The notes: generated by a model not told the origin, from the letters alone. A DNA stretch of 64,000 bases from Bacteroidales bacterium UBA1715 (GCA_002317135.1 DCIX01000021.1:101816-165815), one strand, 5' to 3'; positions 1-9,659 are shown, numbered from the stretch's first letter. Numbers and translations are program-made.

Positions 1-394
1 ATTCTGTTGATGCACGCCAATAATAAAATGAACGCAACGATGCTTTGGAAATTTCCTGAAAGATGTCGTTTGCTTTGATAGTAAAAGGATAGGAATTTGC
101 TTCTCCACAGGAAATATAGTATTTCCCTTCTTGTTTAAAGTCTGAAAAATCAGCTACTTGTAGTGTCTCTTCCGACAAATTCCAGTATTTCCCTTCAGAT
201 AGTGTACCATTATATACGGTTGCATTTGTTTGGGCGTCTTTGATAGCAAAACTTTTTTCCTGCATGTTTGCAACAAAAGCAGTCTTTTCTCTTTGAAGTA
301 GGTAGCCAACTTGATTGACACGAATGTTTTGCGAAAAAGTGTACATGCTACTAAGAATCAGTAAGACACCAGCAAGGGGTCTTTTGTAAACCAT
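1..394 (-). CDS. Glycoside hydrolase family 9 protein, N-terminal part (cut by window edge)
   Basis: Read by hand on the minus strand from an ATG at 392-394 and open to base 1, about 131 residues with the C-terminus outside the window. A signal peptide (MVYKRPLAGVLLILSSMYTFSQ) is followed by IRVNQVGYL and a beta-rich segment, the usual opening of the Ig-like CelD_N domain that precedes GH9 catalytic domains. The last visible residues, SLRSFYYWRAS, match the start of the GH9 (alpha/alpha)6 barrel. The family cleaves beta-glucans such as cellulose or mixed-linkage glucan; here it would be secreted or periplasmic. The catalytic Asp and Glu residues are not in view, so activity cannot be judged. 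Confidence 0.8.
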   Translation of the reverse strand, partial: MVYKRPLAGVLLILSSMYTFSQNIRVNQVGYLLQREKTAFVANMQEKSFAIKDAQTNATVYNGTLSEGKYWNLSEETLQVADFSDFKQEGKYYISCGEANSYPFTIKANDIFQEISKASLRSFYYWRASTE

Positions 395-522
395 AGTTTT
401 TAGTTAATAATTCAGTTAATAATAAAAGGTAGTTTGATGCCACGAAAATAGGCATTTTTTTTAAATCGCTATAGATATATTTAAAAAGTCATGAAATTTT
501 CTGAAAAAGTATGTGGTAAGTC

Positions 523-552
523 TTTGAAATCTTGTTTTTTAATGTATTTTTG
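523..552 (+). promoter_or_regulatory. Promoter of rpsA (Bacteroidota type)
   Basis: TTTG at 523-526, an 18-base spacer, then TATTTTTG at 545-552, matching the TTTG / TAnnTTTG consensus. Transcription would start near 557-560, leaving an AT-rich leader of about 45 bases before the rpsA ATG. Confidence 0.75.
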
Positions 553-602
553 CCACCGATTTGAATTAACTTAATGTCTAACAATTTAATTACAACCAAA
601 CA

Positions 603-2489
603 ATGGTTAAAAAAGTAAAAGAAAACGAAGAATTGGAAAACGAAGTTGAAAACTACGTAGCTCCAGAAGAAGTAACAGAAGCAAGCGAATCTGATGATGT
701 AGTTAGCTCTATTGTTTCTGAAGCAAAAGCTCAACAAGAAGTTTTTGATTGGGATGAATATGAAGCTGAAAAAAGCGGTTCAAACCAAAAAGAAATCAAT
801 TCTTTACAAGAAAAGTATTCACAAACAATGTCAACTAACACAGAAAATGAAGTTACAGAAGGTACTGTAGTTTCAATTTCTAAACGTGAAGTTGTCGTAA
901 ACATCGGTTACAAATCTGATGGCGTTATCTCTTTCAACGAGTTCCGTTACAATCCAGATTTGAAAGTTGGCGACAAAGTAGAAGTGTTCGTTGATAGCCT
1001 TGAAGATAAATCAGGTCAATTGCTACTTTCTCACAAGAAAGCTCGTGCATTGAAATCTTGGGATCGCGTTAACCAAGCTCTTGAAGCAAGTGAAGTTGTT
1101 AAGGGTTATGTTAAATGTAGAACTAAGGGTGGTATGATCGTTGATGTATTTGGTATTGAAGCATTCTTGCCAGGTTCACAAATCGACGTTAAACCTATCC
1201 GTGACTACGACGTATTCGTTGGTAAAACAATGGAATTCAAAGTTGTTAAAATCAACAATGAATACAAAAACGTTGTTGTATCTCACAAAGCTCTTATCGA
1301 AGCTGAACTTGAAGTTCAAAAACAAGAAATCATTTCTAAACTTGAAAAAGGTCAAGTTGTTGAAGGTACAGTTAAAAACATCACTACTTACGGTGTATTC
1401 ATCGATCTTGGCGGTGTTGATGGTCTTATCCACATCACAGACCTTTCTTGGGGCAGAATTACTCATCCAGAAGAAATTGTTCAACTTGATCAAAAAATCA
1501 ATGTTGTTATCCTTGACTTCGATGACGAAAAGAAACGTATCGCTCTTGGTTTGAAACAATTAACTCCACATCCTTGGTCTGCTCTTGACGAAAACTTGAA
1601 AGTTGGCGACAAAGTAAAAGGTAAAGTTGTTGTTATGGCTGATTACGGTGCTTTTGTTGAAATCGGTACAGGTATTGAAGGTCTTATCCACGTTTCTGAA
1701 ATGTCATGGTCTCAACACTTACGTTCTGCTCAAGAATTCTTGAAAGTAGGTGACGAAGTTGAAGCAGTTGTATTGACTCTTGACCGTGAAGAAAGAAAAA
1801 TGTCTTTGGGTATGAAACAACTTCACCCAGATCCATGGGAAAATATCGATACTAAATATGCTGTAGGTACTCAACACAAAGCTGTTGTTAAGAACTTCAC
1901 AAACTTCGGTATTTTCGTAGAAATCGAAGAAGGTGTAGATGGTTTAATCCACATTTCAGACCTTTCTTGGACTAAGAAAATCAAACACCCACAAGAATTT
2001 ACTTCTCTAGGTGCAGAAATCGATGTTAAAGTTCTTGAAGTTGACAAAGAAAACCGTCGTTTGAGCTTAGGCCACAAACAATTGGAAGAAAATCCATGGG
2101 ATGTATTTGAAACTATTTTTAGCGTAGGTTCAGTTCACGAAGGTACTATTGTTGAAATCAACGATAAGAACGTAACTGTTTCTCTTCCTTACGGTGTAGA
2201 AGCTGTATCTGTAATCAGTCACATTGAAAAAGAAGACGGAACAACTGCAAAAGCTGATGAAAAATTGAACTTCAAAGTTACTGAGTTCTCTAAAGATGCT
2301 AAGAAAATCTTTGTTTCTCACACAAGAACATTCAAAGATGAACAAAAAGCAGCTGAAGAAAACGAAAAACAAGCAAAAGCAAAATCTACTAAGAATGCAA
2401 TGAAACAAGTTGCAAACAACTTGGAAAAAACAACTCTTGGTGATGTAGCTGCATTAGCTGACTTGAAATCAAAAATGGAAGAAAAATAA
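603..2489 (+). CDS. rpsA: 30S ribosomal protein S1
   Basis: 628 residues with an acidic N-terminal extension of about 80 residues and then six tandem S1 (OB-fold) RNA-binding domains at roughly 83-150, 165-235, 250-320, 335-405, 420-490 and 505-570, ending in a Lys-rich tail. Repeats 3-5 have the typical DGLIHITDLSW / GLIHVSEMSW cores. S1 binds mRNA at the 30S platform and helps initiation on unstructured leaders, which matters in Bacteroidota where Shine-Dalgarno sequences are rare. Codon use is strongly biased, as in a highly expressed gene. Monocistronic: promoter at 523-552 and terminator at 2511-2545. Confidence 0.95.
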   Translation: MVKKVKENEELENEVENYVAPEEVTEASESDDVVSSIVSEAKAQQEVFDWDEYEAEKSGSNQKEINSLQEKYSQTMSTNTENEVTEGTVVSISKREVVVNIGYKSDGVISFNEFRYNPDLKVGDKVEVFVDSLEDKSGQLLLSHKKARALKSWDRVNQALEASEVVKGYVKCRTKGGMIVDVFGIEAFLPGSQIDVKPIRDYDVFVGKTMEFKVVKINNEYKNVVVSHKALIEAELEVQKQEIISKLEKGQVVEGTVKNITTYGVFIDLGGVDGLIHITDLSWGRITHPEEIVQLDQKINVVILDFDDEKKRIALGLKQLTPHPWSALDENLKVGDKVKGKVVVMADYGAFVEIGTGIEGLIHVSEMSWSQHLRSAQEFLKVGDEVEAVVLTLDREERKMSLGMKQLHPDPWENIDTKYAVGTQHKAVVKNFTNFGIFVEIEEGVDGLIHISDLSWTKKIKHPQEFTSLGAEIDVKVLEVDKENRRLSLGHKQLEENPWDVFETIFSVGSVHEGTIVEINDKNVTVSLPYGVEAVSVISHIEKEDGTTAKADEKLNFKVTEFSKDAKKIFVSHTRTFKDEQKAAEENEKQAKAKSTKNAMKQVANNLEKTTLGDVAALADLKSKMEEK

Positions 2490-2510
2490 TCTTTCCAGAT
2501 TATAAATGAA

Positions 2511-2545
2511 AAAAGCGTCATAGTTTTTACTATGACGCTTTTTTT
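2511..2545 (+). terminator. Intrinsic terminator of rpsA
   Basis: GCGTCATAG (2515-2523) pairs perfectly with CTATGACGC (2530-2538). An A run precedes the stem and a T7 run follows it. Positioned 22 bases after the rpsA stop. Confidence 0.9.
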
Positions 2546-2639
2546 ATGAAAATAAAAAAGGTTGTGAATTTAATGAAATAGAAAAAAGATTATCATTTTA
2601 AGTTTGTATATTATCGTGTAAATATTTATTTCCTTTTTT

Positions 2640-2647
2640 TATCTTTG
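2640..2647 (+). promoter_or_regulatory. Putative -7 box for the thioesterase-rsmA pair
   Basis: TATCTTTG, 17 bases before the ATG at 2665. No convincing TTTG lies at the usual spacing, so only the -7 element is supported. Confidence 0.5.
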
Positions 2648-2664
2648 GTCAAATTCAAAAAAAT

Positions 2665-3408
2665 ATGGAGAAAACTACAATACAACGAGTTATAGAAAGC
2701 AACGATGTGGATTTTTCGTTTGATTCCACAGTGTATGCTATTGGAAATATTTTTATGACTGCTGCTAATGTTGATTCTCGCAGTAAAGGTTTTGGTGTTG
2801 AATCGCTTTTGAGTCGTGGATTGACTTGGGTTACTTTGCGTACCTATATTAAGGTGAATAAATTCCCTCACGATCAGGATAATACAACTGTGGAAACGTG
2901 GGTACAAGATTGTACGAGAATAACAACGCAACGTAATTGCACATTTAAGGATGCTGCTGGAAATCATTTGGTTGACATCACTACGATTTTTGCCTTGGTA
3001 GATTACAATACGCGTCGTCCTGTGAATATCTTGGAGAAAATGCCTGAATTTTCTGAAAAATTTATTGTTGATGATAAATCGGTTTTGCGTGCTCCTGATA
3101 AATTAAAGGCTATCGAAAATCCACAATTGGTAGGTACGCATACTGTTGTTTTCAGCGATTTGGATTGTAATATGCACACCACAACTTTCCGCTATGCATT
3201 GTGGATTTTGGATGTGATTTCATTGGATGAACATAAGAAAAAGCAGGTTTCAGGATTGGAAATGAATTTTATTAAGGAATGTCGTTGTGGTGAAACAGTT
3301 TCTATTTTCCGTGAGGATATTTCTGCTGATCAGGCTATTTTTGAAATTAAAAATGAAGCTGGCGAAGTTCTTAATCGTCAATGTGTTACGTTTAGTGAAA
3401 GGAAATAA
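2665..3408 (+). CDS. Acyl-ACP thioesterase
   Basis: 247 residues resembling the double hot-dog acyl-ACP thioesterases (FatA/FatB-like family common in Bacteroidota). The first hot dog carries the [17 protein letters not shown] segment and the second the [20 protein letters not shown] segment, where the Asn-X-His-Thr stretch lies where the family active site is expected. It would release free fatty acids from acyl carrier protein in the cytoplasm. The stop overlaps the ATG of rsmA by one base (TAATG), so the two are co-translated. Confidence 0.85.
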   Translation: MEKTTIQRVIESNDVDFSFDSTVYAIGNIFMTAANVDSRSKGFGVESLLSRGLTWVTLRTYIKVNKFPHDQDNTTVETWVQDCTRITTQRNCTFKDAAGNHLVDITTIFALVDYNTRRPVNILEKMPEFSEKFIVDDKSVLRAPDKLKAIENPQLVGTHTVVFSDLDCNMHTTTFRYALWILDVISLDEHKKKQVSGLEMNFIKECRCGETVSIFREDISADQAIFEIKNEAGEVLNRQCVTFSERK

Positions 3409-4181
3409 TGGGATCGTCTGTTCGTGCAAAGAAAAATCTTGGTCAACACTTTTTGCGGAGTAGTGCTACGGCAAAGGACATTGCCGATTGTCTTCCGTTG
3501 CTTTGTAAGAATTGCCTTGAAATAGGACCGGGAATGGGTATCTTGACTCAACATTTGCTTGATAAACCAATTTTTGTCAAGGTGATTGAAATTGATGGAG
3601 AATCAATTGATTATTTGTTAGCAAACGATGTTATTCCTTCTGCACAATGTATTCAAGGTGATTTTTTGCAACTTCCTGTATCTGAGTTTTTTGGAGACGA
3701 GGAGTTTATGGTAATGGGAAATTTCCCATATAATATTTCTAGCCAAATTGTTTTTAAGGTGATAGAAAATCGCCAACAAATTCCAGTGATGGCGGGAATG
3801 TTTCAACGAGAAGTAGCCCGCAGAATTTGTTCGCCGGCTGGCTCTAAGGAATATGGAATTTTATCGGTTCTTGTTCAGGCTTTTTATGATACTAAATATC
3901 ACTTTACGGTTGACGAAAATGAGTTTAATCCGCCTCCAAAAGTAAAGTCGGGGGTTATGTCTATGGTTCGTAAGGAAAACTATACATTGCCATGCGATGA
4001 AAAACTATTCTTCGAGGTTGTAAAAACTGCTTTCAATCAAAGACGCAAAACATTGAATAATTCCTTGAAAAAAATGTTAAAGGATAAAAAACTGGATGAA
4101 AAAGTAGGGTTGAAGCGTCCTGAACAATTGTCGGTTATTGATTTCATAGAACTTACGAATTTTATTGCAGCGACTGAATAA
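3408..4181 (+). CDS. rsmA: 16S rRNA (adenine(1518/1519)-N6)-dimethyltransferase RsmA (KsgA)
   Basis: 257 residues, normal family length. It opens with the KKNLGQHFL motif, followed by the SAM-binding EIGPGMG (38-44) and the catalytic motif IV N-F-P-Y at residues 105-108. It dimethylates two adenines in helix 45 of 16S rRNA, a late check on 30S assembly; its loss gives kasugamycin resistance in other bacteria. It starts inside the stop codon of the thioesterase gene. Confidence 0.95.
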   Translation: MGSSVRAKKNLGQHFLRSSATAKDIADCLPLLCKNCLEIGPGMGILTQHLLDKPIFVKVIEIDGESIDYLLANDVIPSAQCIQGDFLQLPVSEFFGDEEFMVMGNFPYNISSQIVFKVIENRQQIPVMAGMFQREVARRICSPAGSKEYGILSVLVQAFYDTKYHFTVDENEFNPPPKVKSGVMSMVRKENYTLPCDEKLFFEVVKTAFNQRRKTLNNSLKKMLKDKKLDEKVGLKRPEQLSVIDFIELTNFIAATE

Positions 4182-4196
4182 TTATATGAATTTCAT

Positions 4197-4204
4197 TACA
4201 TTTG
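4197..4204 (+). promoter_or_regulatory. Putative -7 box directly before the DUF1573 lipoprotein gene
   Basis: TACATTTG ending only four bases before the ATG at 4209. If used, the transcript would start at or next to the start codon. No TTTG at proper spacing, so this is tentative. Confidence 0.4.
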
Positions 4205-4208
4205 CGTA

Positions 4209-4712
4209 ATGAAACGCTTGTTTTCCATATTGTTAGTCTTTGTTGTGGTGTTTTGCTCATGTTCAAGGGCGAAATATCTACAAAAACATGCAACGAAAGC
4301 ACATATTGAATTTAATACTGGTGTGCATGATTTTGGTAAAATAATATTTGGAGAACCTGCCAGTTTTGACTTTGTTTTTACCAATACTGGAGCGGATACA
4401 TTGCAGATAAACGAGGTACAAAGCACTTGCGGTTGTACAATTCCTAAATGGTCAAAAGAACCTGTCGCTCCTGGTGAAAAAGGATTGATTACTGTTTCGT
4501 ACGATACAAGGCGAAGTGGCGAATTTGAAAAGGGAATAACGGTATTCTCAAATGCTGATAATAGTGCTTTGTTATTGGTAATTAAAGGATTAGTTACTCC
4601 TAATCCACATAAAGAAATTTTAGGAAGAAAAAGAATTACAAATAATATAGATTCAGTGTCTGTTGAGGATAATGATTTAAATCAAATAGATTCTGCAGAC
4701 GAAAAAAATTAA
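4209..4712 (+). CDS. DUF1573 domain lipoprotein
   Basis: 167 residues. MKRLF, a hydrophobic stretch and FCSC (a lipobox-like site) give a lipoprotein signal. Residues about 37-120 match DUF1573, an immunoglobulin-like ASH/PapD-type fold: FNTGVHDFGKI, FVFTNTGADTLQI and the STCGCT motif, then VAPGEKGLITVSYDT. The family is very common in Bacteroidota and its function is unknown; the paired Cys in CGC are characteristic. The gene sits between rsmA and an aminotransferase and is probably unrelated to either. The hydrophilic Asn/Asp-rich tail shows no domain. Confidence 0.8.
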   Translation: MKRLFSILLVFVVVFCSCSRAKYLQKHATKAHIEFNTGVHDFGKIIFGEPASFDFVFTNTGADTLQINEVQSTCGCTIPKWSKEPVAPGEKGLITVSYDTRRSGEFEKGITVFSNADNSALLLVIKGLVTPNPHKEILGRKRITNNIDSVSVEDNDLNQIDSADEKN

Positions 4713-4718
4713 GACGAA

Positions 4719-5924
4719 ATGCCAAGTATATCGGAAAGAGGTTTGTTAATGCCGGCGTCTCCAATTCGACGATTGGTTCCATACGCTGATGAAGCGAAAC
4801 GCCGTGGGGTGGAAGTACTTCATTTAAATATTGGTCAGCCTGATTTGGTAACTCCAGATTTGGCCGAAAAAGCAATGCATAATTATACGGGAAAATACAT
4901 TCCGTATTCTCATTCTGCTGGAAATCTTTCTCTCAGACAAAAACTTGCGGATTATTATAAAGGAATAGGAATAGATATCTCTTGTGATGATATTCTTATT
5001 ACTACAGGTGGTTCGGAGGCTATTTGTTTTGCGTATTATAGTATTTTGAATTACGCTGACGAAGTGATTGTCCCAGAACCATATTATGCTAATTATTATG
5101 GTTTTACAACGGAAACAGGGGCGAGAATGATTCCTGTTCGTTCTTCTATTGAAAATAATTTTGCTTTGCCTTCGATTGAAGATTTTGAGGATGCTTTAAC
5201 TCCTCAAACAAAGGCTATCATGCTTTGTAATCCGAATAATCCTACTGGTCATGTGTATTCACAAAAAGAGCTTTCGCATATTCGAAATCTTGTTCGTAAA
5301 TATGATTTGTTCCTTGTTTGCGATGAAGTTTACCGTGATTTCTGTTATGATAGCAAGCATTATTCTGTTATGAATTTGAAGGGTATAGAAGAAAATACTA
5401 TTTTAATTGATTCATTCTCAAAAAGATACAATGTTTGTGGTATTCGTATTGGTGCAATGATTACTCGTAATAGGGACGTAATCGCAACTTCAATGAAATT
5501 CGCTCAAGCTCGTTTGAGTCCACCTTCTATGGGACAGTTGATTGCAGAATCGTTGTTGGATACTCCACAAGAGTTTTTGAACAAGTCTGCAGAAGAATAC
5601 AAAGCTCGCCGTGATTATATTATTCCTGCTTTGAATGAAATAAAAGGTGTGCATACGCCTATGCCTGATGGCGCTTTTTATTCTATGGTTGAATTGCCTG
5701 TAGATGATGTTGATAAATTCAGTCGTTGGTTGCTTGAAGAGTTTGAATATGAGGGCGCTACGGTTATGCTTGCACCGGGTACTGGTTTTTATACAGGTAA
5801 GAAAATGGGTATTCGCCAAGCACGTATTGCTTACATTCTTGAAATGGATAAACTTAAAAAAGCGGTTGTGTGCTTGAAAAAAGCATTGAGTGTATATCCA
5901 GGTAGAACAGTAGATCAAGATTAG
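4719..5924 (+). CDS. Pyridoxal-phosphate aminotransferase, class I/II
   Basis: 401 residues with fold-type I features: LNIGQPD near the N-terminus, TTGGSEAI, the NPNNPTG motif, CDEVYRDF, and the PLP Schiff-base lysine Lys235 in DSFSKRYNVCGIRIGAM. It transfers amino groups between an amino acid, probably aspartate or an aromatic, and a 2-oxo acid; substrate cannot be fixed from sequence. It begins six bases after the DUF1573 gene and ends four bases before the lipid kinase gene, so an operon is likely. Confidence 0.88.
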   Translation: MPSISERGLLMPASPIRRLVPYADEAKRRGVEVLHLNIGQPDLVTPDLAEKAMHNYTGKYIPYSHSAGNLSLRQKLADYYKGIGIDISCDDILITTGGSEAICFAYYSILNYADEVIVPEPYYANYYGFTTETGARMIPVRSSIENNFALPSIEDFEDALTPQTKAIMLCNPNNPTGHVYSQKELSHIRNLVRKYDLFLVCDEVYRDFCYDSKHYSVMNLKGIEENTILIDSFSKRYNVCGIRIGAMITRNRDVIATSMKFAQARLSPPSMGQLIAESLLDTPQEFLNKSAEEYKARRDYIIPALNEIKGVHTPMPDGAFYSMVELPVDDVDKFSRWLLEEFEYEGATVMLAPGTGFYTGKKMGIRQARIAYILEMDKLKKAVVCLKKALSVYPGRTVDQD

Positions 5925-5928
5925 AAAT

Positions 5929-6918
5929 ATGACGTCAGTTTTATTTATAATAAATCCACATTCTGGTAAAGTACGTAATAAAAAGATAGAGGAGATTGCG
6001 CATGAAGAGCTTGATTCTTCTCTGTTTCAAGTAGATTTTATGTACACCCGTTATGCTGGACATGCGTTGGAATTATCTCGTATTGGCGTAGAAAAAGGCT
6101 ATGATATTATTGTAGCAGTTGGTGGTGATGGAACTATTCATGAGGTTTCGCAATCGCTTATTCATTCTAAGTCTGCATTATCTGTGATTCCAATGGGATC
6201 GGGCAATGGTTTTGCTCGTTTCTTCGGTATTCCGTCTTCTGTAAGAAAAGCTATACAAGTTATAGCTAAAGGCGAAAAAAAGGTAATAGATACAGTTTTA
6301 TGTAATAATGAATATTTCGTAAATGTTGCTGGTTTTGGCTTTGATGCAAAAATTGGTGATGTGTACGACAAAAGTTGTTCGGAAGAACGTGGTGGTTTGA
6401 ATTATGTCAAACTAATCGTTGAAGAATATCTAAATTATCCATTACAAAAATGTCGTTTTAAGATAGAAGGTAAGGAAGTAGAGAAGTCTTTTTTTATTGC
6501 TAGTGTGTGCAATTCGAATCAATATGGATTGAATGCTGTTATTGCCCCTGAAGCAGATATTACTGATGGAAAATTTGAATTAGTATTGGTAAAGGAAATG
6601 CCTGTTTTTGATGTAATTCCTATTACATTTCGTTTGTTCGTTAATCAGTTTAATAATTCTCGTCATGTGGAAACGCTTCATTTAGAAGAGTTTACCATTG
6701 TGAATACAGTGCCTCGCTTACTTCATTTGGATGGAGAACCGCGAATGATGGCAAATGACATTACTTTCACAATTCAGAAACAATCGTTGAATTGTATTGT
6801 GCCAAAGCAAAAAAAGTCTATAAAGAGTATAACAAAGGATATTGATGAAGAAATTCTTGATATTGCACAGAAAGTTAAGGATAATCACAAAAAAGTAATA
6901 GATAAATTGATGAAATAA
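5929..6918 (+). CDS. Diacylglycerol/lipid kinase family protein (YegS/BmrU type)
   Basis: 329 residues. N-terminal INPHSGKVRNKK, the nucleotide-binding GGDGTIHEV (about 64-72) and PMGSGNGFARFF define the DAGK catalytic domain; the C-terminal beta sandwich includes LHLDGEPR. Such proteins phosphorylate a lipid hydroxyl, often diacylglycerol or undecaprenol-like lipids, at the inner membrane face. The final 40 residues are Lys-rich and look like an appended tail. It ends the plus-strand run and shares the bidirectional terminator at 6919-6949 with the convergent BspA-like gene. Confidence 0.85.
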   Translation: MTSVLFIINPHSGKVRNKKIEEIAHEELDSSLFQVDFMYTRYAGHALELSRIGVEKGYDIIVAVGGDGTIHEVSQSLIHSKSALSVIPMGSGNGFARFFGIPSSVRKAIQVIAKGEKKVIDTVLCNNEYFVNVAGFGFDAKIGDVYDKSCSEERGGLNYVKLIVEEYLNYPLQKCRFKIEGKEVEKSFFIASVCNSNQYGLNAVIAPEADITDGKFELVLVKEMPVFDVIPITFRLFVNQFNNSRHVETLHLEEFTIVNTVPRLLHLDGEPRMMANDITFTIQKQSLNCIVPKQKKSIKSITKDIDEEILDIAQKVKDNHKKVIDKLMK

Positions 6919-6949
6919 AAAAAAGCGGTTCGTTTGAACCGCTTTTTTA
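6919..6949. terminator. Bidirectional terminator, first copy of a duplicated sequence
   Basis: GCGGTTC pairs with GAACCGC around a GTTT loop, with A and T runs on either side, so it can act on both strands. The 34-base block from the A run to the T run is identical to the one at 9717-9750. Confidence 0.9.
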
Positions 6950-6964
6950 TAGTTGTTTTTTTGT

Positions 6965-9631
6965 TTATTCTGCTACTATTATTTTGTTCGTTTTATTACC
7001 AACAACAACTATATAGCTTGCATATTTCTCAACAGGGATAGAATATGATGTGTTACCTTTTGCTCTATATTGTAATTTTCCGTCAGCTGTATAAATACTA
7101 ACAGGCAGATTTTCGCAGTTTTGAATAAAAATAGTCTTGTCTTTACTATAAACAATTGCATTGTTCTTCAAAGAGTTAATAGCTAGATTATTTTCCAATT
7201 CTGCAATGTTGCTGATTGCTAAGCTGAAAGGACCGCTTTCTGCTTTTGTTAGTGGATCGTTGGCGTCAACAACTTCTGGTAGGACTATACCAACATAGTA
7301 CGATAGTGTTCCTTCTACAGGTTGCAAATCAGTATAGGTCCATGATGATGCAGTTACTTTGTCTATTTCTTCCACGGTGTCAGTTGTTACTCTAAAGATA
7401 GAGTAAGTAGAAAATTCAACACCTTCGTAGCCGTCCCATGAAAGATTGACTTCGCCTCCGATACCAACATTTTTCTGTAGGTGTATAGTTTTGTGATGGT
7501 TGCTTAATTCTGATTCAAAGCCACAAGCGTCAGTTACCGTTAGTTTATATCTATATGATTTTTGTAGGCTATTTGCTGATTCATCTACATAAATGCTTGT
7601 TTCGTTATATGAAACTGTGTCTATAGCTTCATATTGGTCTTTTATGGCAGTTTCACGATAAATTGTATAGAAGTCTAAGACATCGGAAGGCTCTTTTTTC
7701 CAAACAATTAAGTTTGCTGGAGCAGCTTCCTGGCTTACGGTTACTAAACTGATTTCTGGCTCAAGTTCCCATAACTCTTTTCTTGGTAGATATAAAGTGT
7801 CTTGTAGCAATATACCAAGTGCATCTGTAATGCTAATGCTATGTGTGCCGTATGTTATATTTTTTAGTGTTTTCTCTGTACTGCCATCTTCCCATATAAT
7901 TGAATAGGGAGGAAGGCCTCCGTGTATTTCAATTGTGATTGCCCCATCTGCTGATTCACAATTAGGAAGTTCATATGATGGTTCTATATAGAATATTTCG
8001 GCAAAAATAGCTTCAAGAATAAGTGTGTCTTCAGTTAATGTAATAAAACGAGGGTTGTCGGTGTTTCCGTCACTCCAACCAGTAAATAGGTAACCATCGT
8101 ATGCGGTTGCTGTAATAGAAAATTCTGAACAAAAACTTCCGTCTTTTTCAATATATCCACGTTCTTCATTACAATTAGCATAAAAAACAGAATTGCGTTC
8201 AATGTAATTGGTAAATTCTTTCCAATATTCCTGTGATGTGTACGATTCTAAAGAACCGCATGGAATATATACAGGTATTTCTTTATCAACAGAATAAAAT
8301 ACATCACTTGTTAGATTTATTGGGTTTTCATTTAGGAATGTGATTTCTTCTAAATATGATGCATTTTCTAAAATAGCACTACCAATAGTTGTAACAGTCT
8401 TTGGTAGTGTAAATTCCTTTAATTGGCATTGCGAGAAGGCATTGTTGCCGATTTCTGTTACAGTTTCTGGTATATGTATTTGTTGTAAGTTTGCACAATC
8501 GGAAAATGCTTCTTTCCCAATTGTTGTTAATCCATTGGGTAATAGAATTGTTTGTAATGATGTACATGAACGGAATGCATCGGCTTCAATTTCTTTGACT
8601 GTATTAGGTAATGTTATATTAGAAAGACTTTCGCAGTATAAAAATGCTTCTTGTGGTATTATTTCTACACCTTCTGGTATATCTATAGATTGTAGTTGTG
8701 TACAATTTGTGAATGCATTATTGCCAATTTCAGTAATGTTTTTTGATAATGAAATTGAAACAAGTTTAGTACAACCTAAAAAAGTTTCTTTGTTTATTTC
8801 GATGACTCCATCTGGAATAATAATATTAGAAATAGCTGTATATCCAAATGCTTTTTCTCCAATATCTGTGATGGAACTTGGAATATTTATGTCTGATAAA
8901 ACTGTACAATAAGCGAAACTGTTTGAACCAATTTCCAAAAGGCTTTCAGGTAAAATTACTTCCTTTAAATTACTACATAAAGAGAAAGCTTCTTTATCAA
9001 TAAATTTTACTCCTTCAGGAATATTTATAGATGTAAGACTAGTACATTGATAACAAAAATATTCAGGTATTGTTTTTAATGATTTACAATTAAGAGTAAT
9101 ACTTGAAAGTTTGCTACATCCCCAAAAAATAGAAGTAGCTATATTTGTTACATTTTCAGGAATTACAATAGATTTCAGTGATGAACATTCGTTAAATGTA
9201 CGTGATTCTAATCTTTGTAATCCGTCCGGTAGAGTTATAGAATTCAATCGACTACAGTCGCTGAATGCTTCGGAACCTATAGAAATTACTGAAGATGGTA
9301 TTGTTATGGTTTGTAATTTTGAACAGCCTTGAAAAGCATTACTGTTGATTTTTGTGATAGTTTCTGGAAGTGTTACACTTGTAAGTCTAGTGCATTGTAA
9401 AAATGCATTTGTCGCGATTTCTGTTACAGTATATTCTTCGTCTTCATATACTATAATTGATGGAACAACAACATCTTCAGAATATGAATTAAAATTATAA
9501 TTTCTAAATGTTACAGATGCTGTTTTGGCTTCCTCGTTGATGCTATAAAAAATATTATCTATTTCGATGTCTGTGGCAAATGCTGCAATACCAATAAACA
9601 ACACGAGTGGGAGAGTAAACAATCGTTTCAT
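6965..9631 (-). CDS. BspA-family leucine-rich-repeat surface protein with T9SS-like C-terminal domain
   Basis: 888 residues from the ATG at 9629-9631, chosen because it begins a clear signal peptide (MKRLFTLPLVLFIGIAAFA) and lies about 20 bases after a TACATTTG box. Residues about 60-460 form some 17 LRR_5/BspA repeats of the form LTSITLPETVTEIGNNAFSNC. Next come an InlB-B-like repeat (about 480-550, with the YLFTGWSDGNT motif), a SprB-like repeat (about 560-620, PPYSIIWEDGSTEKTLKNI), fibronectin-like segments, and an approximately 75-residue C-terminus ending in KIIV-type strands like a T9SS type A sorting domain. It is probably exported by T9SS and used for binding or adhesion at the cell surface. 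It is flanked by two identical terminators. Confidence 0.85.
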   Translation of the reverse strand: MKRLFTLPLVLFIGIAAFATDIEIDNIFYSINEEAKTASVTFRNYNFNSYSEDVVVPSIIVYEDEEYTVTEIATNAFLQCTRLTSVTLPETITKINSNAFQGCSKLQTITIPSSVISIGSEAFSDCSRLNSITLPDGLQRLESRTFNECSSLKSIVIPENVTNIATSIFWGCSKLSSITLNCKSLKTIPEYFCYQCTSLTSINIPEGVKFIDKEAFSLCSNLKEVILPESLLEIGSNSFAYCTVLSDINIPSSITDIGEKAFGYTAISNIIIPDGVIEINKETFLGCTKLVSISLSKNITEIGNNAFTNCTQLQSIDIPEGVEIIPQEAFLYCESLSNITLPNTVKEIEADAFRSCTSLQTILLPNGLTTIGKEAFSDCANLQQIHIPETVTEIGNNAFSQCQLKEFTLPKTVTTIGSAILENASYLEEITFLNENPINLTSDVFYSVDKEIPVYIPCGSLESYTSQEYWKEFTNYIERNSVFYANCNEERGYIEKDGSFCSEFSITATAYDGYLFTGWSDGNTDNPRFITLTEDTLILEAIFAEIFYIEPSYELPNCESADGAITIEIHGGLPPYSIIWEDGSTEKTLKNITYGTHSISITDALGILLQDTLYLPRKELWELEPEISLVTVSQEAAPANLIVWKKEPSDVLDFYTIYRETAIKDQYEAIDTVSYNETSIYVDESANSLQKSYRYKLTVTDACGFESELSNHHKTIHLQKNVGIGGEVNLSWDGYEGVEFSTYSIFRVTTDTVEEIDKVTASSWTYTDLQPVEGTLSYYVGIVLPEVVDANDPLTKAESGPFSLAISNIAELENNLAINSLKNNAIVYSKDKTIFIQNCENLPVSIYTADGKLQYRAKGNTSYSIPVEKYASYIVVVGNKTNKIIVAE

Positions 9632-9651
9632 AATCATTAGTTTTAATATGG

Positions 9652-9659
9652 CAAATGTA
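9652..9659 (-). promoter_or_regulatory. -7 box of the BspA-like gene
   Basis: TACATTTG on the minus strand, with an expected start near 9645. This supports the ATG at 9631 (or MIM at 9637) rather than any longer reading frame. Confidence 0.55.

Noticed and set aside
1141..1554. 137-residue plus-strand frame inside rpsA
   Set aside because: Out-of-frame product of the biased rpsA codons; the S1 frame is complete and continuous.
8340..8912. 190-residue open frame on the plus strand inside the BspA-like gene
   Set aside because: It is the antisense of the periodic LRR repeats, which keep other frames open; it has no promoter, signal or family likeness.
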